Positions 56,546-64,000 of a stretch of 64,000 bases of DNA are shown here, piece after piece (within the stretch, counting starts at the first letter, position 1; each line of letters opens with the position of its first letter). The notes under the pieces are model-generated. The model ran no database searches. It saw only the letters and a program-made list of their open reading frames with translations, and was not told the DNA's origin. The DNA comes from Devosia sp. MC521. GTDB lineage: Bacteria; Pseudomonadota; Alphaproteobacteria; Rhizobiales; Devosiaceae. The stretch lies in NCBI RefSeq assembly GCF_014127105.1, contig NZ_CP059902.1, forward strand, positions 2,079,001-2,143,000, given 5' to 3'. Both the position numbers and the translations under genes were made by a program.

Positions 56546-57403
56546 ATGCACACGCACCACGCCTACACGCTGCGCAGCGGCCAAAAGCTCATTGCTGGGC
56601 CGCGCGCGCTTGTCATGGGCATTCTCAACGTCACCCCGGATAGTTTTTCCGATGGCGGCACCCACGACAGTGTCGAGACCGCCCTCGCCCACGCGCAAGC
56701 CATGGTCGCCGAAGGCGTGGACATCATCGACATTGGCGGCGAAAGCACGCGCCCCGGCCACGCACCTGTCTCGGTTCAGGAAGAGCTCGATCGCGTGATC
56801 CCTGCGATTGACGCCATACGCACCGCTGGCATCACCACGCCCATCTCCATCGATACGATGAAGCCCCTCGTCGCCGATCAGGCCATTCAGGCCGGCGCTG
56901 ACATCATCAACGATGTGAACGGGCTGCAGGCTGATCCCTATATGGCCGACGTCGCCGCCCTCTACGGCGTGCCGACCATTGCCATGCATTGGGACCGCAG
57001 CTGGACCGCCGAAACGGACGTCATCCCCGCCATGATCGCCTTCTTCAACCAAACATTGAAGATCGCCGCCGACGCGGGCCTTGCGCGCGAAAACCTCATT
57101 CTGGATCCAGGCTTAGGCTTCTCCAAAACCCTGAATCAAAATTACAGCATCCTGCGCCAACTCTCTGAATTGATTCGCGCTTTCCCAGACCTCGCCACAC
57201 TCGTCGGCACCTCACGAAAGTCGATGATCGGCAAAGTGCTGGGCAACGAACCGAGCGAGCGCTTGGCAGGAACTTTGGCCACCACGGTTGCAGGTTACGA
57301 GCGCGGGGGCCATATCTTCCGCGTCCACGATGTTCGCGCCAATTCTGATGCGCTGCGCATCGCCCAAGCTACGCTCTACGGCCCCGAGGAGACCGCTCCA
57401 TGA
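56546..57403 (+). CDS. folP: Dihydropteroate synthase
   Basis: This 285-residue enzyme joins p-aminobenzoate to the pterin pyrophosphate. Motifs: MGILNVTPDSFSDGGTHDS (about 26-44), DIIDIGGESTRPGHAPV and, later, LDPGLGFSKT and LVGTSRKSMIG. The length is normal. GGAG precedes the ATG. Its stop overlaps the folB start (ATGA), beginning a three-gene folate operon. Sulfonamides act on this enzyme in other bacteria. Confidence 0.96.
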   Translation: MHTHHAYTLRSGQKLIAGPRALVMGILNVTPDSFSDGGTHDSVETALAHAQAMVAEGVDIIDIGGESTRPGHAPVSVQEELDRVIPAIDAIRTAGITTPISIDTMKPLVADQAIQAGADIINDVNGLQADPYMADVAALYGVPTIAMHWDRSWTAETDVIPAMIAFFNQTLKIAADAGLARENLILDPGLGFSKTLNQNYSILRQLSELIRAFPDLATLVGTSRKSMIGKVLGNEPSERLAGTLATTVAGYERGGHIFRVHDVRANSDALRIAQATLYGPEETAP

Positions 57404-57783
57404 CCACCCCATTCACCGGCGACCGTATCATCCTCAATGATCTAGGCTTTTTCGGCTATCACGGCCTCTTTGAGGAAGAAGCCAAGCTGGGCCAACGCTT
57501 CTTCATCGATTTGCAGTGCGGCGTCGATCTCAGCCCGTCCGGCGAAACCGACACCATCACCTCAACCGTCAGCTACGCCTCGATCTATGACGTAGTGAAA
57601 GCCGCCTTTGAGGCCAAGCGCTTCAACCTGATTGAAGCCGTCGCCCACACCATCACCACTGCCCTCTTCGCTGAGTTTCCTGACATCAACTGGATCATTT
57701 TGCGCCTGCGCAAACCCTCGGCCCCCATCGCTATGGTGTCGGGCGAAGCGGCAATTGAAATTCATCGCGTGAGACCAAACTAA
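57400..57783 (+). CDS. folB: Dihydroneopterin aldolase
   Basis: This 127-residue enzyme cleaves dihydroneopterin to the hydroxymethyl pterin. Motifs: LNDLGFFGYHGLFEEEAKLG, near the N-terminus, with Tyr and Glu of the active site, VSYASIYDVVKAAF, and a C-terminal LRLRKPSAPIAMV with the catalytic Lys. It overlaps folP at its start, and its stop shares one base with the folK start. Confidence 0.95.
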   Translation: MTTPFTGDRIILNDLGFFGYHGLFEEEAKLGQRFFIDLQCGVDLSPSGETDTITSTVSYASIYDVVKAAFEAKRFNLIEAVAHTITTALFAEFPDINWIILRLRKPSAPIAMVSGEAAIEIHRVRPN

Positions 57784-58217
57784 TGGCAAAAGCCTGGCTC
57801 AGCCTTGGCGCCAATATCGGCGACCCAGCCGCCCAACTCGAGCAAGCCATCGCGCTACTCGATGCGCACGACCACATCACCATCACCAAGCAATCAAGCG
57901 TCATTCGCACGAAGGCTTGGGGCAAGACCGATCAGCCCGACTTCGCCAATATGGCCGCAGAAGTCGAGACCGACCTATCGCCCGTCGATCTGCTCCACGC
58001 TTGCCTCGACATCGAGCGCGACATGGGGCGCGTGCGCCACGAAGTCTGGGGCCCACGGCTCATTGATATTGATGTTGTGGCTTACGAGCGCGTGGTGATG
58101 GATACGACCAAGCTCATCTTGCCGCATCGTTTTGCCCATGAGCGGGACTTTGTTCTCGACCCGCTCACGGAGATTTCGCCAGAAACGGCGCAGTGGATTG
58201 TGGAACGCACGCGTTAA
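57783..58217 (+). CDS. folK: Hydroxymethyl-dihydropterin pyrophosphokinase
   Basis: This 144-residue enzyme activates the pterin for FolP. Motifs: AWLSLGANIGDPAAQLEQA at the start, VRHEVWGPRLIDIDVV with the ATP/Mg-binding Asp residues, and ILPHRFAHERDFVLDPL. The order folP-folB-folK covers three consecutive folate steps. Its last bases overlap the convergent ATP12 gene. Confidence 0.96.
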   Translation: MAKAWLSLGANIGDPAAQLEQAIALLDAHDHITITKQSSVIRTKAWGKTDQPDFANMAAEVETDLSPVDLLHACLDIERDMGRVRHEVWGPRLIDIDVVAYERVVMDTTKLILPHRFAHERDFVLDPLTEISPETAQWIVERTR

Positions 58218-58990
58218 CGCAGCGCGTCCACCACAGCGATAGCCACGTCGAATTCGACGCGGCGTTTGGCCCGGCGTTCCATCGCTTCATCATCTTCGCC
58301 CCAAAGGCGATTCTGGTGATCTTCGTCGACATGCGCCGCGTCCCACACATCATTGGCTGTCAGCAGCTGATGAAGGTAAGCGATAGCCAGAAGACCGGAG
58401 CCGGTAATGCCGGTGATCGATACAAGCGCGGTCAGCGTCAGCAGCCCCTGCCCTTCAAGACCTGCATCGAGCTTTTCAAGCGTCGCCTTGGGCTGATCCT
58501 GATGCAGAATGCCAACTGTCGGCTGGAAGGCAACGTCGAAGTGCCGTGCCAGCTTCACCAGCGCACCGTCCCAGAGCTTGTCCTGCTCTTCTACCAATTC
58601 CTGCGGAGCATCGGCACGATAGAGCAACAAATCACCAGCTGCGAACTTGACCACTTCAGCGCGGAAGGCCGGAGCCATGTCGTCGCCGCTCTCGATCGCC
58701 GAATTGATCAGGCGAACTGTCGGCATGGTCGCCGGGTCGATAAACTCGCCCTGCGCCGCCCATTCTTCAGCCATCGCCTGAGCCATGGACTGAACCGGTA
58801 CGACAATCGGCTTTTTGTGGCCGGGGGTTTTGGTCTGCTTGCCGTCAAGCGTGACGACAAAGCCGTCCTCAACCCGCGCCACGTCCACTTCCTTATAGAA
58901 GCGCTTCGGCAGTTCGGTCTGCTGCAAATGCTGTGCGCGACCGTAGCCGTCCTCCATGTGCTTGTGGGCTTCTTCAAGCTGGTCGCGCAT
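58214..58990 (-). CDS. ATP12-family F1-ATPase assembly chaperone
   Basis: This 258-residue protein resembles mitochondrial Atp12, which binds the F1 alpha subunit during assembly. FYKEVDVARVEDGFVVTLDG near the N-terminus, then TKTPGHKKPIVVP and LAMAEEWAAQG-like AMAEEWAAQGEFIDPATMP are family features. The C-terminal helical part includes SITGITGSGLLAIAYL. It is the last gene of the degP-rarA operon, one base past the HAD gene. Confidence 0.9.
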   Translation of the reverse strand: MRDQLEEAHKHMEDGYGRAQHLQQTELPKRFYKEVDVARVEDGFVVTLDGKQTKTPGHKKPIVVPVQSMAQAMAEEWAAQGEFIDPATMPTVRLINSAIESGDDMAPAFRAEVVKFAAGDLLLYRADAPQELVEEQDKLWDGALVKLARHFDVAFQPTVGILHQDQPKATLEKLDAGLEGQGLLTLTALVSITGITGSGLLAIAYLHQLLTANDVWDAAHVDEDHQNRLWGEDDEAMERRAKRRVEFDVAIAVVDALR

Positions 58991-58991
58991 G

Positions 58992-59657
58992 TCAGTTCTC
59001 CAATACTTGGTCGATAGCGGCCGGCAGGTCTTCGTATCTCTCGATAAGAATGTCCGCGCCAGCTCGGATCAGATCATCCGGCTCATGATAGCCCCACAGC
59101 ACGCCAATAGCCTTGGTGCCTGCGGCCTTGCCCATTTCGATATCGAATGTGGTGTCGCCGATGATCACAGTCTGATGCGGCTGAGCGCCCGTTTCCGCCA
59201 TAGCGGTCAACATCATGCTGGGATGCGGCTTGGATGGGTTATTGTCCGGCGTCTGCAGCGTCGAAAAATAGTGTTCGATACCATGCATCTGCGTAATGCG
59301 ATGCACACCACGCAAGCCCTTACCAGTGGCAATGCCAAGCAGCGTTTCCTGCTGCGCATGCAAAAGGTCCAGCGTTTCGCGCGCGCCGGGATAAAACCCC
59401 TCGCGCTCCGCGCCGGTCGTCAGCATCGCCCGATAGCGGCTGCGATAGTCTTCGGCCATCTGCTCAGCCAATACCATATCGTCCGAGCCCATAAGGGTAG
59501 CGATAGCATTGGGGAGCGACAGGCCAATCACACGACGCGACTGCGCGGGCGTCGGAGGCGTTAGCCCCGCGCCCACGAAGGTTTGCGTCATATGTTCAGA
59601 AATCAAGGACTGGGTGTCGATCAACGTCCCGTCCATGTCGAACATGACGAGCCTCAA
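58992..59657 (-). CDS. HAD-family hydrolase (phosphoglycolate phosphatase-like)
   Basis: This 221-residue phosphatase begins with the nucleophile motif VMFDMDGTLIDTQSLI; motif II and III lie in LGIATGKGLRGVHRI and KPHPSMML, and motif IV in VIIGDTTFDIEMGKAAG. The substrate is unknown; phosphoglycolate or pyridoxal phosphate are common for this subgroup. Its ATG overlaps the stop of the RluC-family gene by four bases. Confidence 0.9.
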   Translation of the reverse strand: MRLVMFDMDGTLIDTQSLISEHMTQTFVGAGLTPPTPAQSRRVIGLSLPNAIATLMGSDDMVLAEQMAEDYRSRYRAMLTTGAEREGFYPGARETLDLLHAQQETLLGIATGKGLRGVHRITQMHGIEHYFSTLQTPDNNPSKPHPSMMLTAMAETGAQPHQTVIIGDTTFDIEMGKAAGTKAIGVLWGYHEPDDLIRAGADILIERYEDLPAAIDQVLEN

Positions 59658-60643
59658 ATGTCCGTCTCCGGATCATTCTTCTGCACGTCATAGCGGTCAG
59701 CATCGAAGCCAAGCGCTTCCCAGCTCTGACGCATATGGTCCGGCAGAGGCGCCGAGATATCGAGCTTCTTGCCGTTACGCAGTGGGATCGCTAGGCGACG
59801 CGCATGCAGGTGCAGGCCTTCGCCGAGCCCCGGCGCTTCCTGCCAGTTCTCAATATTGAAATAGCGCGGATCGCCGATGATCGGCGTACCGTTCTGCGCC
59901 ATGTGGACGCGCAACTGGTGCGTACGCCCAGTCACTGGCTTCAGCGTCACCCAAGCAAAGCGGCGGCTTGCCGTTTCTGTGGTCGAGAAATAGGTCGAGG
60001 AGTGAACAGCGCCCGGCGCACCATTACGCACCACAACCATCTGTTCCCCGTCCTCAGTCGCCTGCTTGGCGAGGAAGCACGAGATTTCGCCCTGACGTGG
60101 GGTCGGATTGCCCGCCACCAGCGCCCAATAAATTTTGCGCGCCGAACGCGAGCGGAACACGGCACCAAAGTGCTTGGCCGCCTGAGCCGTCTTGGCCACA
60201 ACGAGACACCCGGAGGTATCGCGGTCGAGACGGTGCACGAGGCGCGGCGCTTCACCGAGCTTGTTCGGCAGGTTCTTCAGCAGACCATCGAGGTGACGAG
60301 TGGTGTTGGTACCGCCCTGCACGGCAAGGCCTGCAGGCTTGTTGAAGACGTAGATATCGTCATCTTCATAAATGATGATGTCTTCCAGGAACCGCACATC
60401 GTCTTCATTCACCTTGAAGGCACGAACGGTATCCGGATCATCGATCGGCGGAATGCGCACGGTCTGACCTTCGGAAAGGCGCGTGCTGGTCTCGACCTTC
60501 TTTTTGTCGACCTTCACTTCGCCATTACGAATGATCTTCTGCAGCCGCGCGAAACCCAACTGGGGGAAATGCCGAGCGAACCACCGGTCCAGACGCATAC
60601 CATCGTCGTCTGCTGTTACTTCACGATGTTGTACGCCGCTCAT
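59654..60643 (-). CDS. RluC/RluD-family rRNA pseudouridine synthase
   Basis: This 329-residue enzyme has an N-terminal S4 domain (MRLDRWFARHFPQLGFARLQ) and a catalytic domain with the HRLDRDTSGCLVVAKT motif containing the catalytic Asp. The late GRTHQLRVHMAQNGTPIIGD is also typical. The rRNA positions modified are not readable from here. ATG 60643 overlaps the crcB stop as ATGA, so the longer frame to 60694 is not used. Confidence 0.93.
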   Translation of the reverse strand: MSGVQHREVTADDDGMRLDRWFARHFPQLGFARLQKIIRNGEVKVDKKKVETSTRLSEGQTVRIPPIDDPDTVRAFKVNEDDVRFLEDIIIYEDDDIYVFNKPAGLAVQGGTNTTRHLDGLLKNLPNKLGEAPRLVHRLDRDTSGCLVVAKTAQAAKHFGAVFRSRSARKIYWALVAGNPTPRQGEISCFLAKQATEDGEQMVVVRNGAPGAVHSSTYFSTTETASRRFAWVTLKPVTGRTHQLRVHMAQNGTPIIGDPRYFNIENWQEAPGLGEGLHLHARRLAIPLRNGKKLDISAPLPDHMRQSWEALGFDADRYDVQKNDPETDI

Positions 60644-61026
60644 GCTGTTCCACCTTTGGTCATTAGAAGCCCGAGATATAGCCCTATGAGACAAACCACA
60701 ACCGACAAGGCGACATAGATCACCGCCTGCGCCAGCGCGCCGCGCTCAATCAACGAAATTGTATCCAGAGAGAACGACGAAAACGTCGTAAAGCCGCCCA
60801 AAACGCCGACAGCGAGAAACAATCTGATGTCTTCGGCATGGGGCGGCAAGAATCGCGCGAGCAGCCCAACCAGCACGCCCATCGCCAATGATCCCGAAAC
60901 ATTAGCGACAAGTGTTGCCACCGGGAAGGTGCCGAACCAAAATCGTCCGACACCAAGCGCTAGGCCATAGCGGGCCATAGCGCCCAACGCTCCACCGATC
61001 CCGACAAGCGCAAAGTGCTGGATCAT
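60640..61026 (-). CDS. crcB: Fluoride channel CrcB/Fluc
   Basis: This 128-residue protein has four helices and the motifs GIGGALGAMARYGLAL and GVLGGFTTFSSFSLD, which mark the fluoride-channel family. It acts as an antiparallel dimer in the inner membrane. No fluoride riboswitch is seen because it is inside an operon; both ends overlap neighbours by four bases. Confidence 0.95.
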   Translation of the reverse strand: MIQHFALVGIGGALGAMARYGLALGVGRFWFGTFPVATLVANVSGSLAMGVLVGLLARFLPPHAEDIRLFLAVGVLGGFTTFSSFSLDTISLIERGALAQAVIYVALSVVVCLIGLYLGLLMTKGGTA

Positions 61027-62345
61027 GATTTCTTATCACGTTCACGTTTAGCCGCGCGCAAACGGTCAAAATAGTCGACGCGCTTTTTCAGATCGCGCTC
61101 AAACCCGCGCTCCACCGGCTCGTAGAATCTCTGCCGACCAATCTTTTCCGGGAAATATTCCTGCCCCGAGAACGCCTCTGGCGTGTCGTGGTCATAAATA
61201 TACCCCTCCCCATAGCCCTCGCCCTTCATCATCTTGGTCGGGGCATTGAGGATCACCATCGGCGGCGTTGGCGATCCCGAGGTTTTCGCAAGCGCACGCG
61301 AGGCCTTATAGGCGGTGTAGATCGCGTTCGACTTGGGCGCGAGCGCCAAATAGACCACGCAATTGGCCAGAGATAGCTCACCTTCGGGCGAACCGAGCAT
61401 CTGATAAGCGTCTCTCGCCGCCACGGCGTGAACAAGCGCCTGCGGGTCCGCTAGGCCAATATCCTCCGAGGCCATGCGAATAAGACGCCGCGCGAGGAAC
61501 AGCGGGTCCTCCCCCGCCTCCAGCATGCGATTGAAATAATACAGCGCCGCATCCGGGTCCGACCCCCGAATGGTTTTGTGCAGCGCCGAGATCAGATTGT
61601 AATGCCCGTCCTGCGCCTTGTCATAGACCGGCGCACGCCGCTGCACGACCGTCAGCATGCTCGTTGGGTCGAGCACTTCGCCGTCCTGTGCCGAAGCGAG
61701 CAGCTCCTCCACCAGCCCGAGCATAGCGCGTCCATCGCCATCCGCGAGCGTCAGCAGCGTCTCACGCGCTTCTGGCGTCAGCGGCAGCGCAATCCCAAGA
61801 TGCGTTTCGGCCCGCTGCAGCAGCTTTTCCAGATCCCCCGCATCAAGCGACTGGAACCGAAGCACTTGGCTCCGCGAGTTCACCGCCGCATTGAGTTCAA
61901 ACGAGGGGTTTTCTGTCGTCGCCCCAACCAGCACCACCGTGCCGTCTTCCATCACCGGCAGAAAACTATCCTGCTGGGCCCTGTTGAAGCGGTGAATCTC
62001 ATCGACAAACAACAGCGTGCGGTGCCCCGTCTGCCGTTCAAATCGCGCCGTCTCAAAAACCTTTTTAAGGTCCGCGACCCCCGAAAAGATCGCGGAAATC
62101 TGCACGAACTTATAGCCGATCTGATCGGCCAAGAGACGCGCCACAGTGGTCTTGCCCGTGCCGGGAGGCCCCCACAAAATCAGCGAGCCAAGTCGCCCCG
62201 AGGCTAACATGCGGCGCAGTGTGCCGCCCTCACCCAACAGATGCGTTTGTCCGATGACCTCATCGAGGTTTTGCGGACGCAACTGGTCGGCGAGAGGCCG
62301 GGCTCTATCAGTATCAGCAGGATCTGCAGCGAATAGATCAGACAT
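61023..62345 (-). CDS. rarA: Replication-associated recombination protein RarA (MgsA)
   Basis: This 440-residue AAA+ ATPase acts at stalled forks. Walker A GPPGTGKTTVARLLADQ near residue 60, Walker B TLLFVDEIHRFNRAQQD, sensor 1 in LVGATTENPSFEL, and the C-terminal DNA-binding domain with GSDPDAALYYFNRML. The N-terminus DQLRPQNLDEVIGQ is characteristic. It overlaps the crcB start and follows degP by 34 bp. Confidence 0.96.
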   Translation of the reverse strand: MSDLFAADPADTDRARPLADQLRPQNLDEVIGQTHLLGEGGTLRRMLASGRLGSLILWGPPGTGKTTVARLLADQIGYKFVQISAIFSGVADLKKVFETARFERQTGHRTLLFVDEIHRFNRAQQDSFLPVMEDGTVVLVGATTENPSFELNAAVNSRSQVLRFQSLDAGDLEKLLQRAETHLGIALPLTPEARETLLTLADGDGRAMLGLVEELLASAQDGEVLDPTSMLTVVQRRAPVYDKAQDGHYNLISALHKTIRGSDPDAALYYFNRMLEAGEDPLFLARRLIRMASEDIGLADPQALVHAVAARDAYQMLGSPEGELSLANCVVYLALAPKSNAIYTAYKASRALAKTSGSPTPPMVILNAPTKMMKGEGYGEGYIYDHDTPEAFSGQEYFPEKIGRQRFYEPVERGFERDLKKRVDYFDRLRAAKRERDKKS

Positions 62346-62379
62346 GCCCGACCATTAGCAGGTTCCCTTCAAGCTTTCA

Positions 62380-63837
62380 CTAGCCGCTCACGATGAAACG
62401 GCTGACCCGACCATCACGCTGAAGAATAATCTGCCATGTCCGCGTCCGCTGCGATGCCATTTGCGCAAAGCTGGCCGCATCCGTCATCTGAACCTCATTG
62501 AGCTCCAGAATAATGTCGTCAACTTGCAAGCCCATGGCGTCAGCAGGCGAGCCGCGAACCACCTCGGTCACCATGATCCCCTGCGCGTCATAGGCAAGCC
62601 CCTTGGCTTCCGCCAATGCCGGGTCGAGCTGACGCACAGTAATGCCTGAGAAGCGGCTATTGGCGTCGATCGTTGCCACGCTATTGGCATCGGTCTGCGG
62701 CGCACTCTCAACCAAGAAGTTCACCGTCTCACTCACCCCGCCGCGCAACCGCTCCAGCTGCACAGTCTCGCCGAGGGGCCGCGTCGCCAACCGGAAATTA
62801 AATGCTGCAGGGTCCTCAACGCGCAACCCGTCGATAGACAGGATAACATCGCCCGGACGGAAGTCCGCGCGCGCCGCCGGACCGCTCGGCGCCGTCTCCG
62901 TAATCATCGCACCATACGGCGTATCCATAGCCAGGCTCTGCGCAATATCGGCGGTCACCTTCTGCAGTTTTGCACCGAACCAGGGCCGGATAATCTCCCC
63001 ACCCACAGCCCCCGCGTCAGCCACCACGCGCGCCATATTCGCTGGAATGGCAAAGCCGATACCCACCGAACCACCCGAGCGCGTGTAGATCGCCGTATTG
63101 ATCCCCACCAGACGCCCATCCATATCGACCAGCGCCCCGCCGGAGTTCCCCGGATTGATCGCCGCATCCGTCTGGATGAAAAACTCATAGTCCGACACAT
63201 CAACGCCGGTCCGCGCCAAGCCAGAAACAATACCGCTCGTCACCGTCTGCCCAACGCCAAACGGGTTCCCGATGGCCAGCACCAGATCCCCAACGAGCAG
63301 ATCGTCGCTGTCTGCAAACTCAAGCGCTGGGAATTCCACCCCAGCCGTATCCCGCACCTTCAGCACAGCAAGGTCCGTCTGTTCGTCCTGAACCACAACA
63401 TCAACCGCGAACTCGCGCCCATCGCTGAGTGAAATCCGCACGTCGGTCGCGCCTTTGATGACGTGAACATTCGTCAGGATCACCCCGCCCTCGCCCACGA
63501 TCACACCCGAACCGAGCGATTGAGATTCGCGGGGCCGTGTCTCGAAGAAATTTTGCCCGAAGAAACGCGAGAAAAACGGATCGGACGCAAAAGGCGAAGC
63601 CAATTGCTGCTCAATGCGCGTCGCATAAACGTTCACCACCGAGGGTGATGCAGCCTGAACAATCGGCGCAAACGACAATTGCACTGCCGCTTGCGACTGC
63701 GGCACCGCCCGAAGTGTGGCCCCGCTTTCTTGCGCCACACTGGGCGCACCATTGTGCAAACCCGCAAAACCAAGGCTTGCCGCGACCGCAACGCCGACCA
63801 CAGCGACTGACGAAAACATGAGATTGCGCAATGACAT
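62380..63837 (-). CDS. DegP/HtrA-family periplasmic serine protease
   Basis: This 485-residue protein starts with a hydrophobic segment (about residues 7-29), which is a signal peptide or anchor. The trypsin domain has the catalytic His in ILTNVHVIKGATDV, the Asp in DEQTDLAVLKV and the Ser in NPGNSGGALVD. Two PDZ domains follow, with GDVILSIDGLRVEDPA and DIILELNEVQMTDAA. It degrades or refolds damaged periplasmic proteins. The frame opens to 63870, but ATG 63837 fits the family. The 163 bp to the window end contain nothing I recognise; the conserved order predicts rplQ beyond. Confidence 0.94.
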   Translation of the reverse strand: MSLRNLMFSSVAVVGVAVAASLGFAGLHNGAPSVAQESGATLRAVPQSQAAVQLSFAPIVQAASPSVVNVYATRIEQQLASPFASDPFFSRFFGQNFFETRPRESQSLGSGVIVGEGGVILTNVHVIKGATDVRISLSDGREFAVDVVVQDEQTDLAVLKVRDTAGVEFPALEFADSDDLLVGDLVLAIGNPFGVGQTVTSGIVSGLARTGVDVSDYEFFIQTDAAINPGNSGGALVDMDGRLVGINTAIYTRSGGSVGIGFAIPANMARVVADAGAVGGEIIRPWFGAKLQKVTADIAQSLAMDTPYGAMITETAPSGPAARADFRPGDVILSIDGLRVEDPAAFNFRLATRPLGETVQLERLRGGVSETVNFLVESAPQTDANSVATIDANSRFSGITVRQLDPALAEAKGLAYDAQGIMVTEVVRGSPADAMGLQVDDIILELNEVQMTDAASFAQMASQRTRTWQIILQRDGRVSRFIVSG

Positions 63838-64000
63838 ACCGGATACCTCGGAATCAAAACTCAAGGTCAAACCTGAGCTAATCTATCCCCCTAAAAGGCC
63901 TCGTAATTCTGTCATGAAAATGACCTTTAAACATTGTTGTTTCGAGGACGAAATTATCGTTTGCGCCCGGGGGCAAGCGGTCCTATATGCAGCGCTCATT

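Noticed and set aside
1-64000. CRISPR arrays
   Set aside because: No series of regularly spaced repeats is present; the only short tandem array is at 4419-4455 without spacers.

Overview
The window reads as chromosomal DNA of an alphaproteobacterium, most likely a Hyphomicrobiales (Rhizobiales) species; Devosia or a close relative is my guess. This rests on the family mix (IalB, ExoD, DUF1489, ATP12 assembly factor, SdhE joined to mfd), on the order degP-rarA-crcB-rluC-HAD-ATP12, and on two direct-repeat SOS boxes of the alphaproteobacterial form GTTC-N7-GTTC. Genes are densely packed, with many ATGA stop/start overlaps. Species and genus are inferred, not shown.

Layout. (1) 1-4.5 kb is the right-hand part of an integrated island beside tRNA-Ser(UGA). 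It holds the N-terminal 300 residues of an AAA ATPase that runs off the window just as a TOPRIM/DUF4435-like domain begins, an eroded Mu-like portal/head pair, an unrecognised two-helix membrane protein, and a tyrosine integrase next to the 3' end of the tRNA. The other end of the island lies outside the window. (2) 4.6-8.8 kb: quinone oxidoreductase, TerC, a UbiH-type hydroxylase and IalB. (3) 8.8-18.2 kb: mfd-sdhE opposed to recG, then glmU-glmS for UDP-GlcNAc supply. (4) 18.3-32.8 kb: a SPOR-like protein, tRNA-Lys, map, pgi-tgt, queA-exoD (tgt and queA make queuosine), a coaD-cyclophilin operon with a second cyclophilin, small transporters and gyrA. (5) 33-38.2 kb: an RND exporter, a secreted protein, a PAS-GGDEF protein and an MBL hydrolase. 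(6) 38.3-45.3 kb: ssb and uvrA diverge from a region with two SOS boxes; then DUF1489-GST, a 34-residue membrane peptide and mgtE. (7) 45.3-49.5 kb: small enzymes, an exporter/ArgP divergent pair, a DUF2971 gene, and two identical tRNA-Leu(GAG) genes in a perfect 172-bp duplication. (8) 49.5-58.2 kb: a lone SPOA (FliN-like) protein, lipB, rimO, a sulfate ABC transporter without its ATPase, and folP-folB-folK. (9) 58.2-63.8 kb: the leftward degP-rarA-crcB-rluC-HAD-ATP12 operon.

Functional themes are DNA repair (mfd, recG, uvrA, ssb, rarA), tRNA modification and translation (tgt, queA, rimO, map, RluC-family enzyme), cofactor synthesis (folPBK, coaD, lipB) and envelope quality control (DegP, periplasmic cyclophilin). 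The least explained parts are the island at the left edge, the ssb-uvrA control region, the tRNA-Leu duplication, the isolated SPOA protein and the 34-residue membrane peptide. GyrA carries Met where E. coli has Asp87 in the quinolone-binding region.
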